The notes under the pieces: generated by a model
The model's database searches: none
Told to the model about the DNA's origin: nothing
The model's input: only the letters and a program-made list of their open reading frames with translations
Part shown: positions 24,032 through 32,985 of the stretch, one piece after another
Layout: each line of letters begins with the position of its first letter
How positions within the stretch are numbered: position 1 is the stretch's first letter
Made by a program: the position numbers and the translations under genes
Assembly: GCF_000328705.1 (NCBI RefSeq)
Contig: NC_019673.1
Coordinates: 3,968,001-4,032,000 of the forward strand
Length of the DNA stretch: 64,000 bases
From: Saccharothrix espanaensis DSM 44229
GTDB lineage: Bacteria; Actinomycetota; Actinomycetes; Mycobacteriales; Pseudonocardiaceae
Direction of reading: 5' to 3'

Positions 24032-24634
24032 TCAGGACGGTTCGGGCCGGCCGGGTCCGGGCCAGGCGTCGCGGGCGCGCAGGTGCAGCACGAGCGCGGC
24101 GATGTTCCACGCGTCGTCCTCGCCGCGGTGGTGCCGGCCCTCCAGCGGCAGGCCGGCGATCTCCAGCGCCTGGGACATCCCGGGCCGCTTGCGCAGCCCG
24201 TGGGCCGCGGTGAACGCGACCTTGGCGTTGGTGTGGACCCGGCCGAACGGGTAGCGCGTGCCGGTGGCCTGACACTGACGGGTGAACTGGTTGCGGTCGT
24301 AGTCGCCCCAACTCGCCCACGGGCGGGTGCCGGCGTCGTGCTCGGTGGCCAGCAGTCGGCACGCCTCGGCGAACGACAGCCCGGTGTCCACCTCGGCCTG
24401 GGTCAGGCCGGTCAGCTCGGTGCAGAACGCGCTGACCGTGCTGCGTCGCGGCCGGACCAGCACGCGGTGCTTGCCGACCCGCGTGCCGCTCGCCAGGTCG
24501 ACCACGGTCAGCCCGATCTCCACGATCTCGCTGGGCTGACCGGGCGGCGGCTGCCCGTCCCAGCAGGTGGCCTCCACGTCGACCACGTTGAGCAAGGCGT
24601 TCTCCACGGCGGGGACGGTAGCCGACCGGGTCAT
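24032..24634 (-). CDS. DEDDh 3'-5' exonuclease (KapD/Eri1-like)
   Basis: 200 residues from an ATG. The exonuclease motifs are in order: ExoI 'NVVDVEATCWDG' (Asp19, Glu21), ExoII 'SWGDYDRNQF', and ExoIII 'HHRGEDDAWNIAAL' (His and Asp of the DEDDh type). 'SEIVEIGLTVVDLASGTRVG' is the usual beta-strand pair after ExoI. The closest type is the KapD/Eri1 group acting on RNA or DNA 3' ends. It diverges from the adenylyltransferase gene. Confidence 0.88.
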   Translation of the reverse strand: MTRSATVPAVENALLNVVDVEATCWDGQPPPGQPSEIVEIGLTVVDLASGTRVGKHRVLVRPRRSTVSAFCTELTGLTQAEVDTGLSFAEACRLLATEHDAGTRPWASWGDYDRNQFTRQCQATGTRYPFGRVHTNAKVAFTAAHGLRKRPGMSQALEIAGLPLEGRHHRGEDDAWNIAALVLHLRARDAWPGPGRPEPS

Positions 24635-24769
24635 CCGGCACCCCCGGTTTTCCGGGGTACCGTGCAGGCGTGAACCGCTTCGCCGCACTCCGCACCCGTC
24701 GCGCCTGAGCGCGGCACCCCGCCGCGCCCGCAGGCAGCCGAACACTCCCACGGGTACGGAGAACTTGTT

Positions 24770-25543
24770 TTGTTCACACCACATGCGGAACTCGACGCGC
24801 TCCTGGCCGACTTCGTCCGGTCGGCCCGCGACATCCTCGGCGGCAGCTACGTCGGCGCCTACCTGCAGGGCTCGTTCGCCCTGGGCGCGGGCGACCGGCA
24901 CAGCGACTGCGACTTCGTGATCGCGACGACCACCCAGCCCGCCGGCGCGGCGGAGGCCGGCCTGCGCGCGCTGCACGACGAGATCCCCACCAGGGCCGGT
25001 TCCTGGGCGGGGGAGCTGGAAGGCTCCTACGCCGACGTCACGTCCCTGCGCACGGTCGCCGGCCTCGGCGTGCCGTGGCTGTACTGCGACCACGGCCACC
25101 GCGTGCTGATCCGCGACACCCACTGCAACACCCCGCACACCCGCTGGATCCTGCGCAACCGGGGCATCACGCTGGACGGCCCGCCGGTCGCGAGCCTGGT
25201 GGACGAGGTGCCGCCGGAGGCGTTGCGGGCCGAGATGCGCGCGGCACTGCCGACCGTGCTGACCGACGTCGCCAGGTGGGCCCCGGCCGACGTGGCGTGG
25301 ACGCAGCGGTACATCGTGACCACCTGCTGCCGGATCCTCTACACCCTCCACACGGCACAGGTCGCGTCCAAACGGGCCGCGCTGGAGTGGGCGCTCGACG
25401 CGCTCCACCCGGACTGGCGGCCGCTGCTGACCCAGGTGGCGGGGGACCGGGAACTCGGCTGGGACCCGGCGCAGCGGCCCCGGCCGGGGAGCATGGCACT
25501 GACCCGGCGGTTTGCCGCATACGCGCGAGCATGGGCGGTATGA
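24770..25543 (+). CDS. Aminoglycoside adenylyltransferase-like nucleotidyltransferase
   Basis: 257 residues. A TTG start is used (GGAG about 8 bases upstream), since no ATG or GTG gives the conserved N-terminus. The nucleotidyltransferase core is 'YLQGSFALGAGDRHSDCDFV' with GS at 34-35 and the metal-binding Asp46 and Asp48. The DUF4111-type helical domain follows: 'TQRYIVTTCCRILYTLHTAQ' and 'VASKRAALEWALDALHPDW', the conserved segment of AadA/ANT(9) enzymes. It probably transfers AMP to an aminoglycoside or a related cellular substrate. An MFS transporter follows about 180 bases downstream. Resistance is plausible but unproven. Confidence 0.8.
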   Translation: MFTPHAELDALLADFVRSARDILGGSYVGAYLQGSFALGAGDRHSDCDFVIATTTQPAGAAEAGLRALHDEIPTRAGSWAGELEGSYADVTSLRTVAGLGVPWLYCDHGHRVLIRDTHCNTPHTRWILRNRGITLDGPPVASLVDEVPPEALRAEMRAALPTVLTDVARWAPADVAWTQRYIVTTCCRILYTLHTAQVASKRAALEWALDALHPDWRPLLTQVAGDRELGWDPAQRPRPGSMALTRRFAAYARAWAV

Positions 25544-25720
25544 CGGGCACGGGCCGCACGGACTGTAGTGCGGCCCACACCCCGTGGTGCCTGTCAGTCC
25601 TAGTCCGCCCGCACCGATGTGCTTACGGTGGTCGCAGCGCGGTCCGGTGTGCCCCCACCACCCCACCGCCGGTGCTGCGAACGGCCGTCCTCGCGGCGGC
25701 GACCGAGAGGAACCTGATCC

Positions 25721-27019
25721 ATGTGCGCCGCCTGCGGTGTCCCGACCCACCAGGCCGACCCGGTCCCGGCCGCCGGCGAGGCGACCACGCCGCCCCGGCG
25801 GTTCGCCGCGCTGCGCAACAAGGACTGCCGGCCGTACCTGTTCGGCACCGGCCTGGCGATGATGGCCGACAACATCGAGCACGTCATCACCTACTGGGTG
25901 CTGTGGGAGAAGTTCCAGTCGCCGGCGCTGACCGGGTTCCAGGTGATCAGCCACTGGGCGCCGTTCCTGCTGCTGTCGGTGTGGTTCGGGTCGCTGGCCG
26001 ACCGCTTCGACTGCCGCCGGGTGATCCAGGCCGCGCAGGTGCTGTTCATGGTGGTCTCGCTGGCCTGGGGCGTGCTGTTCCTCACCGACTCGTTGCAGAT
26101 GTGGCAGGCGTGCGTCCTGCTGGTGCTGCACGGCATAGCGGGCGCGCTGTGGGGGCCGGCCGAGCAGTTGATGCTGCACGACTTCGTCGGCCACGACGAG
26201 CTGCCCAGCGCCGTCCGGCTCAACTCGACGTTCCGCAGCCTCGGGATCCTGTTCGGACCGGTGGTCGGCTCGGCGCTGCTGCTGGGCCTGGGCCCGACCG
26301 CCGGCATCTTCGCCAACGTGCTGATCTACCTGCCGCTGACGATCTTCCTGTTCCGCACGAAGTTCACCGGCCACACCCGGGACCACCACCCCCGGACCAG
26401 GGTCGGCCTGCGCGACTCGCTGCGGGTGTTCCGCGAGGTCCGGTCCAACCGGACGCTGATCAGCATGATCGTCCTGGCGGGCCTCGGGTCGTTCTTCATC
26501 GGCGCGTCGATGCAGACCTCCATGCCGATCTTCGCCCAGGAGCTGGGCGTCGGCGCGGCGGGCACCGCGTACGGGGTGCTGCTGTTCGCCAACGGCGCGG
26601 GCGGGGTCATCGGCGGGCTGCTGATGGAGGTGACCCGCCGGATCAAGCCGACCGTGCCGACGGCGATCATCGCCACCGCCGTCTACGGGCTGACCGGGCT
26701 CGGGTTCGCGCTGACCGGCAGCTACCCGCTGGCGGTGGGCCTGCTGGTGGTCGGCGGCGTGGCCAACCTGGCGTCGATGTCGATCACCCAGACCGTCGTG
26801 CAGCTGCTCAGCCCGCCCGCCGACCGGGGGCGCGTGCTGGGGCTCTACGGCCTGTCCTCCGGAGGCCTGCGCACCGGCAGCGGGTTCACCGTGGGCCTGC
26901 TGGGCGTGTACGTCGGCGTGCCGATGGCCTTCGCCTACAGCTCCGCCGCGCTGTGCCTGGGCACCCTGGCGGCCGGTGTGCACGCCCTGAGGGGGCGGCG
27001 GGCCGCGTCGGCGGCATGA
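25721..27019 (+). CDS. MFS transporter
   Basis: 432 residues from an ATG with GAGAGGAAC upstream. It has twelve membrane helices in two halves joined by a basic loop (HTRDHHPRTRVGLRDSL). The MFS motif A-like segment is 'WFGSLADRFDCRRVIQAAQV' after helix two. 'TYWVLWEKFQSPALTGFQVI' resembles the MFS_3/enterobactin-exporter (EntS-like) group. A Cys pair at the very N-terminus (MCAACGVPTHQ) is unusual. The substrate is unknown; export of a drug or metabolite is likely. Confidence 0.88.
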   Translation: MCAACGVPTHQADPVPAAGEATTPPRRFAALRNKDCRPYLFGTGLAMMADNIEHVITYWVLWEKFQSPALTGFQVISHWAPFLLLSVWFGSLADRFDCRRVIQAAQVLFMVVSLAWGVLFLTDSLQMWQACVLLVLHGIAGALWGPAEQLMLHDFVGHDELPSAVRLNSTFRSLGILFGPVVGSALLLGLGPTAGIFANVLIYLPLTIFLFRTKFTGHTRDHHPRTRVGLRDSLRVFREVRSNRTLISMIVLAGLGSFFIGASMQTSMPIFAQELGVGAAGTAYGVLLFANGAGGVIGGLLMEVTRRIKPTVPTAIIATAVYGLTGLGFALTGSYPLAVGLLVVGGVANLASMSITQTVVQLLSPPADRGRVLGLYGLSSGGLRTGSGFTVGLLGVYVGVPMAFAYSSAALCLGTLAAGVHALRGRRAASAA

Positions 27020-27027
27020 TGTAGGGC

Positions 27028-27393
27028 GTGGAGTCGACCCGTGTGGACCGCTGGCTGTGGGCGGTCCGGCTGACCAAGACCCGCCCGGACGCCGCGGCGG
27101 CCTGCCGGGGCGGGCACGTCCGGATCAACGACCGGCCCGCCAAGCCCGCGACGGTGGTGGTGCCGGGCGACCAGGTGCGCGCCCGCGTCGGCGACACCAC
27201 GAAGGTGGTCGAGGTGGTCCGGGTGATCCAGAAGCGGGTCGGCGCGGCGGACGCGGCGACGTGCTTCATCGACCGCACGCCCGCCCCGCCGCCGGACGCC
27301 GCCGCGCCGGTGGCCCGCCGCGAACGCGGCGCGGGCCGCCCGACCAAGCGCGAACGCCGGGTCCTCGACCGCTTCCGGACCGGCGACCACTGA
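27028..27393 (+). CDS. S4-domain RNA-binding protein (Hsp15-like)
   Basis: 121 residues from a GTG 8 bases after the transporter stop. The S4 domain fills residues about 5-65: 'DRWLWAVRLTKTRPDAAAAC', then 'GGHVRINDRPAKPATVVVPG' and 'DQVRARVGDTTKVVEVV'. The C-terminus is very basic (RRERGAGRPTKRERRVLDRF). Hsp15 family members rescue stalled 50S subunits that carry a nascent chain. It could be cotranscribed with the transporter. Confidence 0.9.
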   Translation: MESTRVDRWLWAVRLTKTRPDAAAACRGGHVRINDRPAKPATVVVPGDQVRARVGDTTKVVEVVRVIQKRVGAADAATCFIDRTPAPPPDAAAPVARRERGAGRPTKRERRVLDRFRTGDH

Positions 27394-27551
27394 CCGCCCC
27401 GCCGGCCGGCCGCGCGCTGACCGGGCCCGGTGGGCACCGAGCCGGGCTGACCGGGTCGGTGGGGCAGAAACCCGCAGATCGGCCCTACCGGACGACCCCG
27501 CGACAGGGGGACCGTGGAGCGGTCGACAACCGGACGCCTGACCCCGCGGGG

Positions 27552-28508
27552 TCAGCCGACCAGCGGATCCGGTGTCCAGCTCCGCCGATCCGCCGGGTCG
27601 GGCACGGGGACCGCGGTGGCCGCCAACGCGGACAATCCCGCGATGCCGCCGAACGCGGCCACGGCGTCCCCGTGCCCGACCGCCACCCGCACCCCGTAGC
27701 GCCCGCCCGGGTCGAGCACGGTGACCCCGTCGCCGGTGACCGCCGCGGGCCGGCCCGCCACCAGGGCGTCCGCCGGCAGGTCCCGGCCGGGCAGCGCGTC
27801 GGACCGCAGGCCGACGACCACCGTCGCGCCGCCCCGGGCGAGTTCGACGGCGGCCAGCTCACCGGCAGCCGGTGAGCCGGTCGACCGCACCGGGACCCGC
27901 ACGGCGACCAGCCGCACCGGCACGTCCGGGTCGAGGGTGAACGGCACGGTGACCGGCCGGCCGTCCGCGACAACGCTCTGCGCCACCCGGTGCGCGCGGT
28001 CGCGCAGGTCCGGGAAGGCGGCGTCGAGGCGGACCACCGCCCATGCCCGGTCGGCCCACTCCCACACCACGTCCGTCCCGGACCAGACGGCCGCGCGGCC
28101 GGCCACGTCCGGCGCGGGGTCGCCGGCCGGCCGCCAGTCCGGACCGGTCTGGCCGGGGTGGCCGCCCGCCGGGTAGAGGGTCACCGCGCCGCCCGGCGTG
28201 TCCGGGTGGTCGGCGAGCCCGAGCGCGATCTCCTGGCGGTCGGCCGCCGTCCGGTAGGCCACCGGCGTGAACCCGCCCGCCGACCCGGCGGACACCGCCT
28301 GCCGCAACGGGTCCAACGTCGTCGCGGGTTCCGGTGCCCGGTCCCGCAGCGCCCAGGACGACACCGTGACGACCACGCACACCACCACCGCGGCGGCCAC
28401 CGCCGACAACGCGTTCCTGGTGCGGCGACGGCGTTTCCCCTCCCGGATCGCTTGTGCGACGTCGACCGTCGTGTCCGTGCCGGGTCGGACGGAACGCAAC
28501 GGGGCCAC
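27552..28508 (-). CDS. Single-pass membrane protein, relic partner of the broken sigma factor
   Basis: 318 residues using the GTG at 28508; the true start is uncertain because the DNA upstream is damaged. The N-terminus 'TTVDVAQAIREGKRRRRTRN' is cytoplasmic and basic. One membrane helix ('ALSAVAAAVVVCVVVTVSSW') follows, then a large extracytoplasmic domain of beta-like segments ('GGAVTLYPAGGHPG', 'VRLVAVRVPVRSTGSP'). Position directly downstream of a SigE-type sigma gene suggests an anti-sigma or sigma-linked sensor, although no zinc or ASD motif is seen. If the sigma gene is dead, this gene may be an orphan. Confidence 0.65.
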   Translation of the reverse strand: MAPLRSVRPGTDTTVDVAQAIREGKRRRRTRNALSAVAAAVVVCVVVTVSSWALRDRAPEPATTLDPLRQAVSAGSAGGFTPVAYRTAADRQEIALGLADHPDTPGGAVTLYPAGGHPGQTGPDWRPAGDPAPDVAGRAAVWSGTDVVWEWADRAWAVVRLDAAFPDLRDRAHRVAQSVVADGRPVTVPFTLDPDVPVRLVAVRVPVRSTGSPAAGELAAVELARGGATVVVGLRSDALPGRDLPADALVAGRPAAVTGDGVTVLDPGGRYGVRVAVGHGDAVAAFGGIAGLSALAATAVPVPDPADRRSWTPDPLVG

Positions 28509-28929
28509 GCCACCGACAGGTCGGCGACGAACCGCAGCACCAGCGCCGCCCGCACGCGCGGCGACAGGCGGCGCAGCGCGGACCACACCACCTCGCGGGT
28601 CTCCACGTCCGGCAGGTGCGTGCTCGGGCGCGGCAGCTCCTCCGCGCGGCCGACCAGGCGCACCAGGCTCCAGCGGCGGCGGTGCTCGTTGAGGAACACC
28701 CGGACCGGGACGGTCCGCGCGTAGGCGTCCGGATCCGTTGCGGCACGGGCCTTGCGCCAGTGCGCGTAGAGCCGGGTGATGGCGATCTGCACGACGTCGT
28801 CGGCGCGGTGCGCGTCGCCGCACATCAGGCGCGGTGCGCGTCGCCGCACATCAGGTGCGCGAGCCGGCGCAGGCGGGGGAGCCGCGCGTGGACGAACCCG
28901 GTGAACTCCTCGTCGTCCGACGACCTCAC
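28509..28929 (-). pseudogene. Disrupted SigE-family ECF sigma factor
   Basis: The frame opens with 'RSSDDEEFTGFVHARLPRLR' and 'RLAHLMCGDAHRA' (sigma region 2), then shifts. After the shift it continues 'DDVVQIAITRLYAHWRKARA', 'RVFLNEHRRRWSLVRLVGRA', 'LRRLSPRVRAALVLRFVADL' (end of region 2, linker, start of region 4). The shift is caused by a perfect 26-bp tandem duplication (28802-28853). Region 4 then stops after 'FVADLSV': the helix-turn-helix and C-terminus are missing, and the frame runs into the membrane-protein gene. Two independent lesions mean no functional product is expected. The upstream membrane gene ends 45 bases before the start. Confidence 0.75.
28802..28853. repeat. 26-bp perfect tandem duplication inside the sigma gene
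   Basis: Two identical units at 28802-28827 and 28828-28853 (ggcgcggtgcgcgtcgccgc plus acatca). 26 is not a multiple of three, so the duplication shifts the sigma frame at the 'MCGDAHRA' codons. Complete identity points to a recent slippage event or an assembly artefact. Confidence 0.9.
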
Positions 28930-28973
28930 CGCGAACCCCACGCCCACAGCCTCGACCCCGGCGGCTCCCGCTG

Positions 28974-29408
28974 TCACGCGAACCGCTTCCCGAAGTGCCC
29001 GCGCGTCGTGGCCGGCGCCCAGAGCAGGCCCAGCACGACCGCCGACAGCGCCCACCCGGTCACCAGGTCGGCGCGCACCTCCACCTCCGGGTAGGAGGCG
29101 AACACGAAGTACCGCCCCACGGCTTGGAAAGCTGGCAGGACCGTGATCGCCACCCGTCCCGAGTTCCGTCCGGAGTGGACGGTCACCGCGAGCCACAGGT
29201 AGAGCACGGCGCTGATCGGGTGGTAGACCGTGCCGGGGTTGAAGGTCGCCGCGTCCGGGGTGGCGAGCAGCCGCCAGACGTCCTGCACCACGATCGTGAC
29301 GTGGTTGAACGCGTGCACCCCGATGCCCACGGCGGCGACCAGGACGGCGGGTGGGGCGGGGTTCGGTGCGGACCTGACGACCTCCGGGCCGTGTCGACTC
29401 CTTGTCAC
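28974..29408 (-). CDS. Four-helix membrane protein
   Basis: 144 residues from a GTG. Hydrophobic segments: 'PAVLVAAVGIGVHAFNHVTI', 'TVYHPISAVLYLWLAVTVHS', 'VAITVLPAFQAVGRYFVF' and 'LVTGWALSAVVLGLLWAP'. Two histidines in helix one and the conserved-looking 'YHP' between helices are notable. No family is recognised. It lies upstream of the broken sigma gene on the same strand and diverges from the next membrane gene. Confidence 0.65.
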   Translation of the reverse strand: MTRSRHGPEVVRSAPNPAPPAVLVAAVGIGVHAFNHVTIVVQDVWRLLATPDAATFNPGTVYHPISAVLYLWLAVTVHSGRNSGRVAITVLPAFQAVGRYFVFASYPEVEVRADLVTGWALSAVVLGLLWAPATTRGHFGKRFA

Positions 29409-29505
29409 CCCGAAGACACCGCGAACCGGACCACAGGACGTGTGAGCCCGCTCACGTTTCCTGGGTGTGGGGTCCCGTGTCCTGCGGTCCGCGCGTCGGA
29501 GTGGC

Positions 29506-30087
29506 ATGGGTCGTGTGTGGTGGCGTTCGCCTTGGTTGCCGTTCGGGGCCGCGGTGGTGCCGGTCGTGCTCACGCTGTGGGCGGGCTCGGTGCCCGGCGG
29601 GTACTGGGGGATGGGGTTGACCGCGCTCGCGTGCTGGGCCGTGGTCGGCCTCGCGTGGCTGGTGCTCCTGGTGCTCGCGATCCGCGCGCTGCCGGTGCCG
29701 CGCCGGCCGAACCTGGCCCGGCTGTGGGCGTTCCTCGCCGTGCCGCTGCTGTTGATCGCCACCGCCCTGACCGCGCGCAGCGGCGTGACCGAGCACGCGG
29801 CGTTCGCCTTGCACCGGTCGTCGCTGGAGGCGTTGGCGACCGAGACCCGGGCCTCGGTCGAAGGGCGTGCCTCGGACCGCGCGTTCCTGCTGCTCACCGT
29901 GTCCCACTCCGTGCGGGACACGGGGACTGGGTGCGTCCTGATGACCGTGCGGGACGCGGGTTTCCTCAACTCCACGGGCTACGCGCACTGCCCGGACCGC
30001 GCGCCGGCGAACGTCAGGGCCGGCGGCGACGGCTACACGTTCGAGCACCTCGACGGCCCCTGGTACGTCTTCGTGTTCCAGTGGTGA
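29506..30087 (+). CDS. Membrane protein of unknown function
   Basis: 193 residues from an ATG preceded by CGGAG; a GTG at 29467 would give a longer, Arg-rich N-terminus. Three membrane helices lie in the first 95 residues ('WLPFGAAVVPVVLTLWAGSV', 'LTALACWAVVGLAWLVLLVL', 'LWAFLAVPLLLIATAL'). A soluble extracytoplasmic domain follows with two Cys ('GTGCVLMTVRDAGFLNS', 'GYAHCPDRAP') and a beta-rich end ('YTFEHLDGPWYVFVFQW'). No family is recognised. Confidence 0.68.
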   Translation: MGRVWWRSPWLPFGAAVVPVVLTLWAGSVPGGYWGMGLTALACWAVVGLAWLVLLVLAIRALPVPRRPNLARLWAFLAVPLLLIATALTARSGVTEHAAFALHRSSLEALATETRASVEGRASDRAFLLLTVSHSVRDTGTGCVLMTVRDAGFLNSTGYAHCPDRAPANVRAGGDGYTFEHLDGPWYVFVFQW

Positions 30088-30236
30088 ATCCACCCGGATG
30101 GCGGCGGTGGGTTGGGCTAACCGTCCGTGCCGCGGCGACGACCTAGTGGGCCGAGGTCCGCGGTCCGCCCAGCTGGGACCGGTGCAGCGGGGCGAGGTGG
30201 TGCTGGTCGGGTCCTGGCGCCGGGCCGAAGCCGTCG

Positions 30237-30596
30237 TTACGGCAGCCGGCGGCGGCCGGCGAAACCCAGGTCGGCGCGGTGGTACCAGTCCAGGCCGGTG
30301 TCGCCCTCCAGCCAGCACAGCAGCACCGGCACACCGTCCAGTTCGGACGGGAAGTCCACCAGCAGCGGCGCGAAGCCCTTCAGCTCCGCGCCGGTCGCCT
30401 GCACGGTGCTCATCAGGTCGTCCAGCCGGGCCTGGGCGGCCTTGAACTCCGGCAGGCCGCCGAGGCCGGTGCTCTCACCCGTGGCCAGCGCGGCCGAGAG
30501 CTCGGCGGCGTCGGCCCGCAACGCCACGATCTCGGCCAGCACCGGCCGCAGCCGGTCCAGCTCGTGCCGCGCCTCGGGCAGCGTGAAGAGTCCCAA
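30237..30596 (-). CDS. DUF2203-family protein
   Basis: 119 residues. Both halves of the DUF2203 family are present: the helical entry 'FTLPEARHELDRLRPVLAEI' and the C-terminal signature 'LLVDFPSELDGVPVLLCWLE' followed by 'WYHRADLGFAGRRRL'. Members are small cytosolic proteins with no assigned function, often encoded singly. A long helical hairpin in the middle could oligomerise. It follows the phytase-like gene on the same strand by 90 bases. Confidence 0.88.
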   Translation of the reverse strand: MGLFTLPEARHELDRLRPVLAEIVALRADAAELSAALATGESTGLGGLPEFKAAQARLDDLMSTVQATGAELKGFAPLLVDFPSELDGVPVLLCWLEGDTGLDWYHRADLGFAGRRRLP

Positions 30597-30686
30597 CGTC
30601 CTACCTCGCGGAGTGGTCCGGATCGACAGGACACCAGGCTACGGGGTCGGTGTCCACGGGATCGGTGTCCCCGGTGGGCGGGCCGG

Positions 30687-32888
30687 TCAGCGGATCCAGC
30701 CCAGGCGCAGGAAGACCGACTCGCCCGGAGCGTCGTCCAGCCCGTCGTTGTCCACCACACCGACCAGCCGGCGCAGCGGGCCGTAGCCGACGACCGCGAT
30801 GCCCTCGACCTTGTCGTGCGCGGTCGCACCGTCCGCCTTCACCGCGGGCAGCACGTCCCGGGCGAGGGTCTTGGTCACCACCGGCTTCGGCTCACCCGCC
30901 GCGGCAGGCGTCAGCGTGCCGATGTCGACCCGGTAGACCTTCTTGGTGGCCGCGCTGTCGCCGCGCTGGTTGTCCCGCTCCAGCACCAGCAGCGTGCGGT
31001 CGTCCAGCGCGGTCACCTCCGACAGGCCGATCCAGCCGCCGGCCGGGGCGGCGTCGAGCGGGTAGGCCGCGAACGCCCACGCGCCGGTCGCGGGCGTGAA
31101 CCGGGCCAGCGTCGCCTGGCGCGGCTGGTCGGCCTTCCACTCCCGCTGCACGGCCAGCCACACCTGCTCGGACGCGCCGCGCCCGGTGACCGTGACACCC
31201 TCGAACCCGTTGCTCGTCGCGGTCGCCGCGACGGACGCGGGCAGCGGCACCTCGCGCACCACCGCGCCCGACCGGTCGACCTCGACCAGCAGGTTCGGCA
31301 GCTTCTTGCCGTCGCCCTCCGACGCCACCCAGTAGCCGCCGCCGCGCCGGGCCGCGATGCCCTCGCCGTCGTAGCCGACCGGCGTGCCGTCCTTGGTCAG
31401 CGTGAGTTCGGCGCGCACCCTCGCGGGGGCGGCGAGCGTGTCGACGGTCAGGATCCGGGTCGGCCGGTACGCCGAGTCGGTGACCGCGACGACGTTCCGG
31501 TGGTCACCGGGGATGCCGGACAGGCCCGACAGCGCGCCGAAACCGATGCTGTCGGACACGATCGACGGCGTGCCCTGGTTGCGCTGCAACGACAACGCCA
31601 GCGGCGTGCGGGTCAGCCGGTAGGACGTCAGCGAGGAGCGGATCCCGTCCTTGGCCGAATCCTCCTCGGCGGACACCACGAGCGTGCCGGTCGCCGGGAT
31701 CGGCAGCAGGCCCTCGGGGGCGACGCCGGTCGGCAGCGCCTGGAGGAACCTCGGCCGGCGCGGGTCGTCGACGTCGTAGACGGCGACCAGGTTGGCCCGC
31801 TCCAGACCGACGAACGCGTACTTGTGCCGCCCGAACCGGGCGACCGCCAGGCCCTCGGGCTCGACGCCCTTGTTGTCCGACCGGCCGTCCGGGTACTGGC
31901 CCTGCTTGATCGCGACCTGGTCCAGCTCGTTGCCGGAGGAGAACACCACCCGGCCGGACGCGGCGTCGAACACCGTCCACGTCCGCGAGCCGCCCCGGTA
32001 GTCGCCCTCGTCGGCGGTGCCCAGCGTGCGGTCGTCCAGCCACGCCACCGCGTCCGGCTCGCGCGGCGCGGTGATGGTCTGCGCCGGGTCGATGCGGCCG
32101 TCGTCGGCGGTGTCCACGCCGCGCACGGTCGCGGAGCCCGCCGGGAAGTGGTTGACCAGCTTGCCCGAGCGCAGGTCCACGACCGCGACGTGGTTGTTCT
32201 CCTGCAAGGTGACCGCCACCTGGCCGCGGCCGTTGATGCTCACGTACTCGGGCTCCGGGTCGCTCGGCGCGACCTCGGCGATCCCGGTCAGCTCCACCCG
32301 GCGCTGCGCCCACGACGCGGGCGCGCCCTTGAGGTCCACGATGGTCAGGAACCCGGCCGGGGCCTGCGGGATCGCGCCGCCGTCGACGTCTTCATCGCGC
32401 TCGTTCTCGATCGCGACGGCGGCGTACCTGCCGTCCTCGGAGATGTCGATCGAATCCGGCTGGCCACCGAGGTCGTGCGTGGCGACGACCTCGCGGCCGT
32501 CCAGCTCGACCACCAGCAGCACACCGGACGGCGTGGCGCGCGACGGCGAGGTGTTGACCGCGACCAGGGCCAGCTTCCCGACGATGTCCACCGAGGTGGG
32601 CTCGCCGGGCACGGCCAGCGTGCCGTCCGGGGTGAGCCGGCCGTCGCGGACCTTCGTGAACCCGATTCTGCGGCCGGGCGAGTCGGTGTGGACGACCGTT
32701 CTGCCGTCGGCGGTCGCGGCAGCGATCTCGGCCGCCGTGTGCTCGGCGGCCGAGCTGTTGCGGAACACCGGCATGGTGTCGACCCGCTGGAACCGCTCGG
32801 TCCCGGTCGCGCCGGCGGGCGGCGCGCACACCGACATGCTCACCCCGCAGGCCAACAGACCAGCGAGAACACGAACCGTACGGGTCAC
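30687..32888 (-). CDS. Secreted propeller protein with phytase-like esterase domain
   Basis: 733 residues from a GTG with GGAGG 5 bases upstream. A Sec signal peptide (TRTVRVLAGLLACGVSMSVC, cleavage near PPAGATG) is followed by a beta-propeller that resembles choice-of-anchor/alkaline-phosphatase-like YVTN repeats ('GQPDSIDISEDGRYAAVAIE', 'NHVAVVDLRSGKLVNHF', 'VEPEGLAVARFGRHKYAFVG'). From about residue 400 a second part matches the 'esterase-like activity of phytase' family: 'GFGALSGLSGI', 'YDGEGIAARRGGGYWVASEG', 'SNGFEGVTVTGRG', 'KVEGIAVVGYG'. The fusion is known in actinomycetes. It probably acts outside the cell on phosphate esters, but activity is inferred. Confidence 0.8.
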   Translation of the reverse strand: MTRTVRVLAGLLACGVSMSVCAPPAGATGTERFQRVDTMPVFRNSSAAEHTAAEIAAATADGRTVVHTDSPGRRIGFTKVRDGRLTPDGTLAVPGEPTSVDIVGKLALVAVNTSPSRATPSGVLLVVELDGREVVATHDLGGQPDSIDISEDGRYAAVAIENERDEDVDGGAIPQAPAGFLTIVDLKGAPASWAQRRVELTGIAEVAPSDPEPEYVSINGRGQVAVTLQENNHVAVVDLRSGKLVNHFPAGSATVRGVDTADDGRIDPAQTITAPREPDAVAWLDDRTLGTADEGDYRGGSRTWTVFDAASGRVVFSSGNELDQVAIKQGQYPDGRSDNKGVEPEGLAVARFGRHKYAFVGLERANLVAVYDVDDPRRPRFLQALPTGVAPEGLLPIPATGTLVVSAEEDSAKDGIRSSLTSYRLTRTPLALSLQRNQGTPSIVSDSIGFGALSGLSGIPGDHRNVVAVTDSAYRPTRILTVDTLAAPARVRAELTLTKDGTPVGYDGEGIAARRGGGYWVASEGDGKKLPNLLVEVDRSGAVVREVPLPASVAATATSNGFEGVTVTGRGASEQVWLAVQREWKADQPRQATLARFTPATGAWAFAAYPLDAAPAGGWIGLSEVTALDDRTLLVLERDNQRGDSAATKKVYRVDIGTLTPAAAGEPKPVVTKTLARDVLPAVKADGATAHDKVEGIAVVGYGPLRRLVGVVDNDGLDDAPGESVFLRLGWIR

Positions 32889-32985
32889 GGTGCCTCCAAC
32901 CTCGACGACGGGCGCGCGCTTTGTAACCCACGAGGGCGTCTACGAGGTGAACGTGCCATGGCCGCCGGACGACCGGTGCCGCCGG

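Noticed and set aside
28802..28853. 26-bp duplication as a phase-variation switch for the sigma factor
   Set aside because: Reverting it would not restore a working sigma factor because region 4 is also missing.
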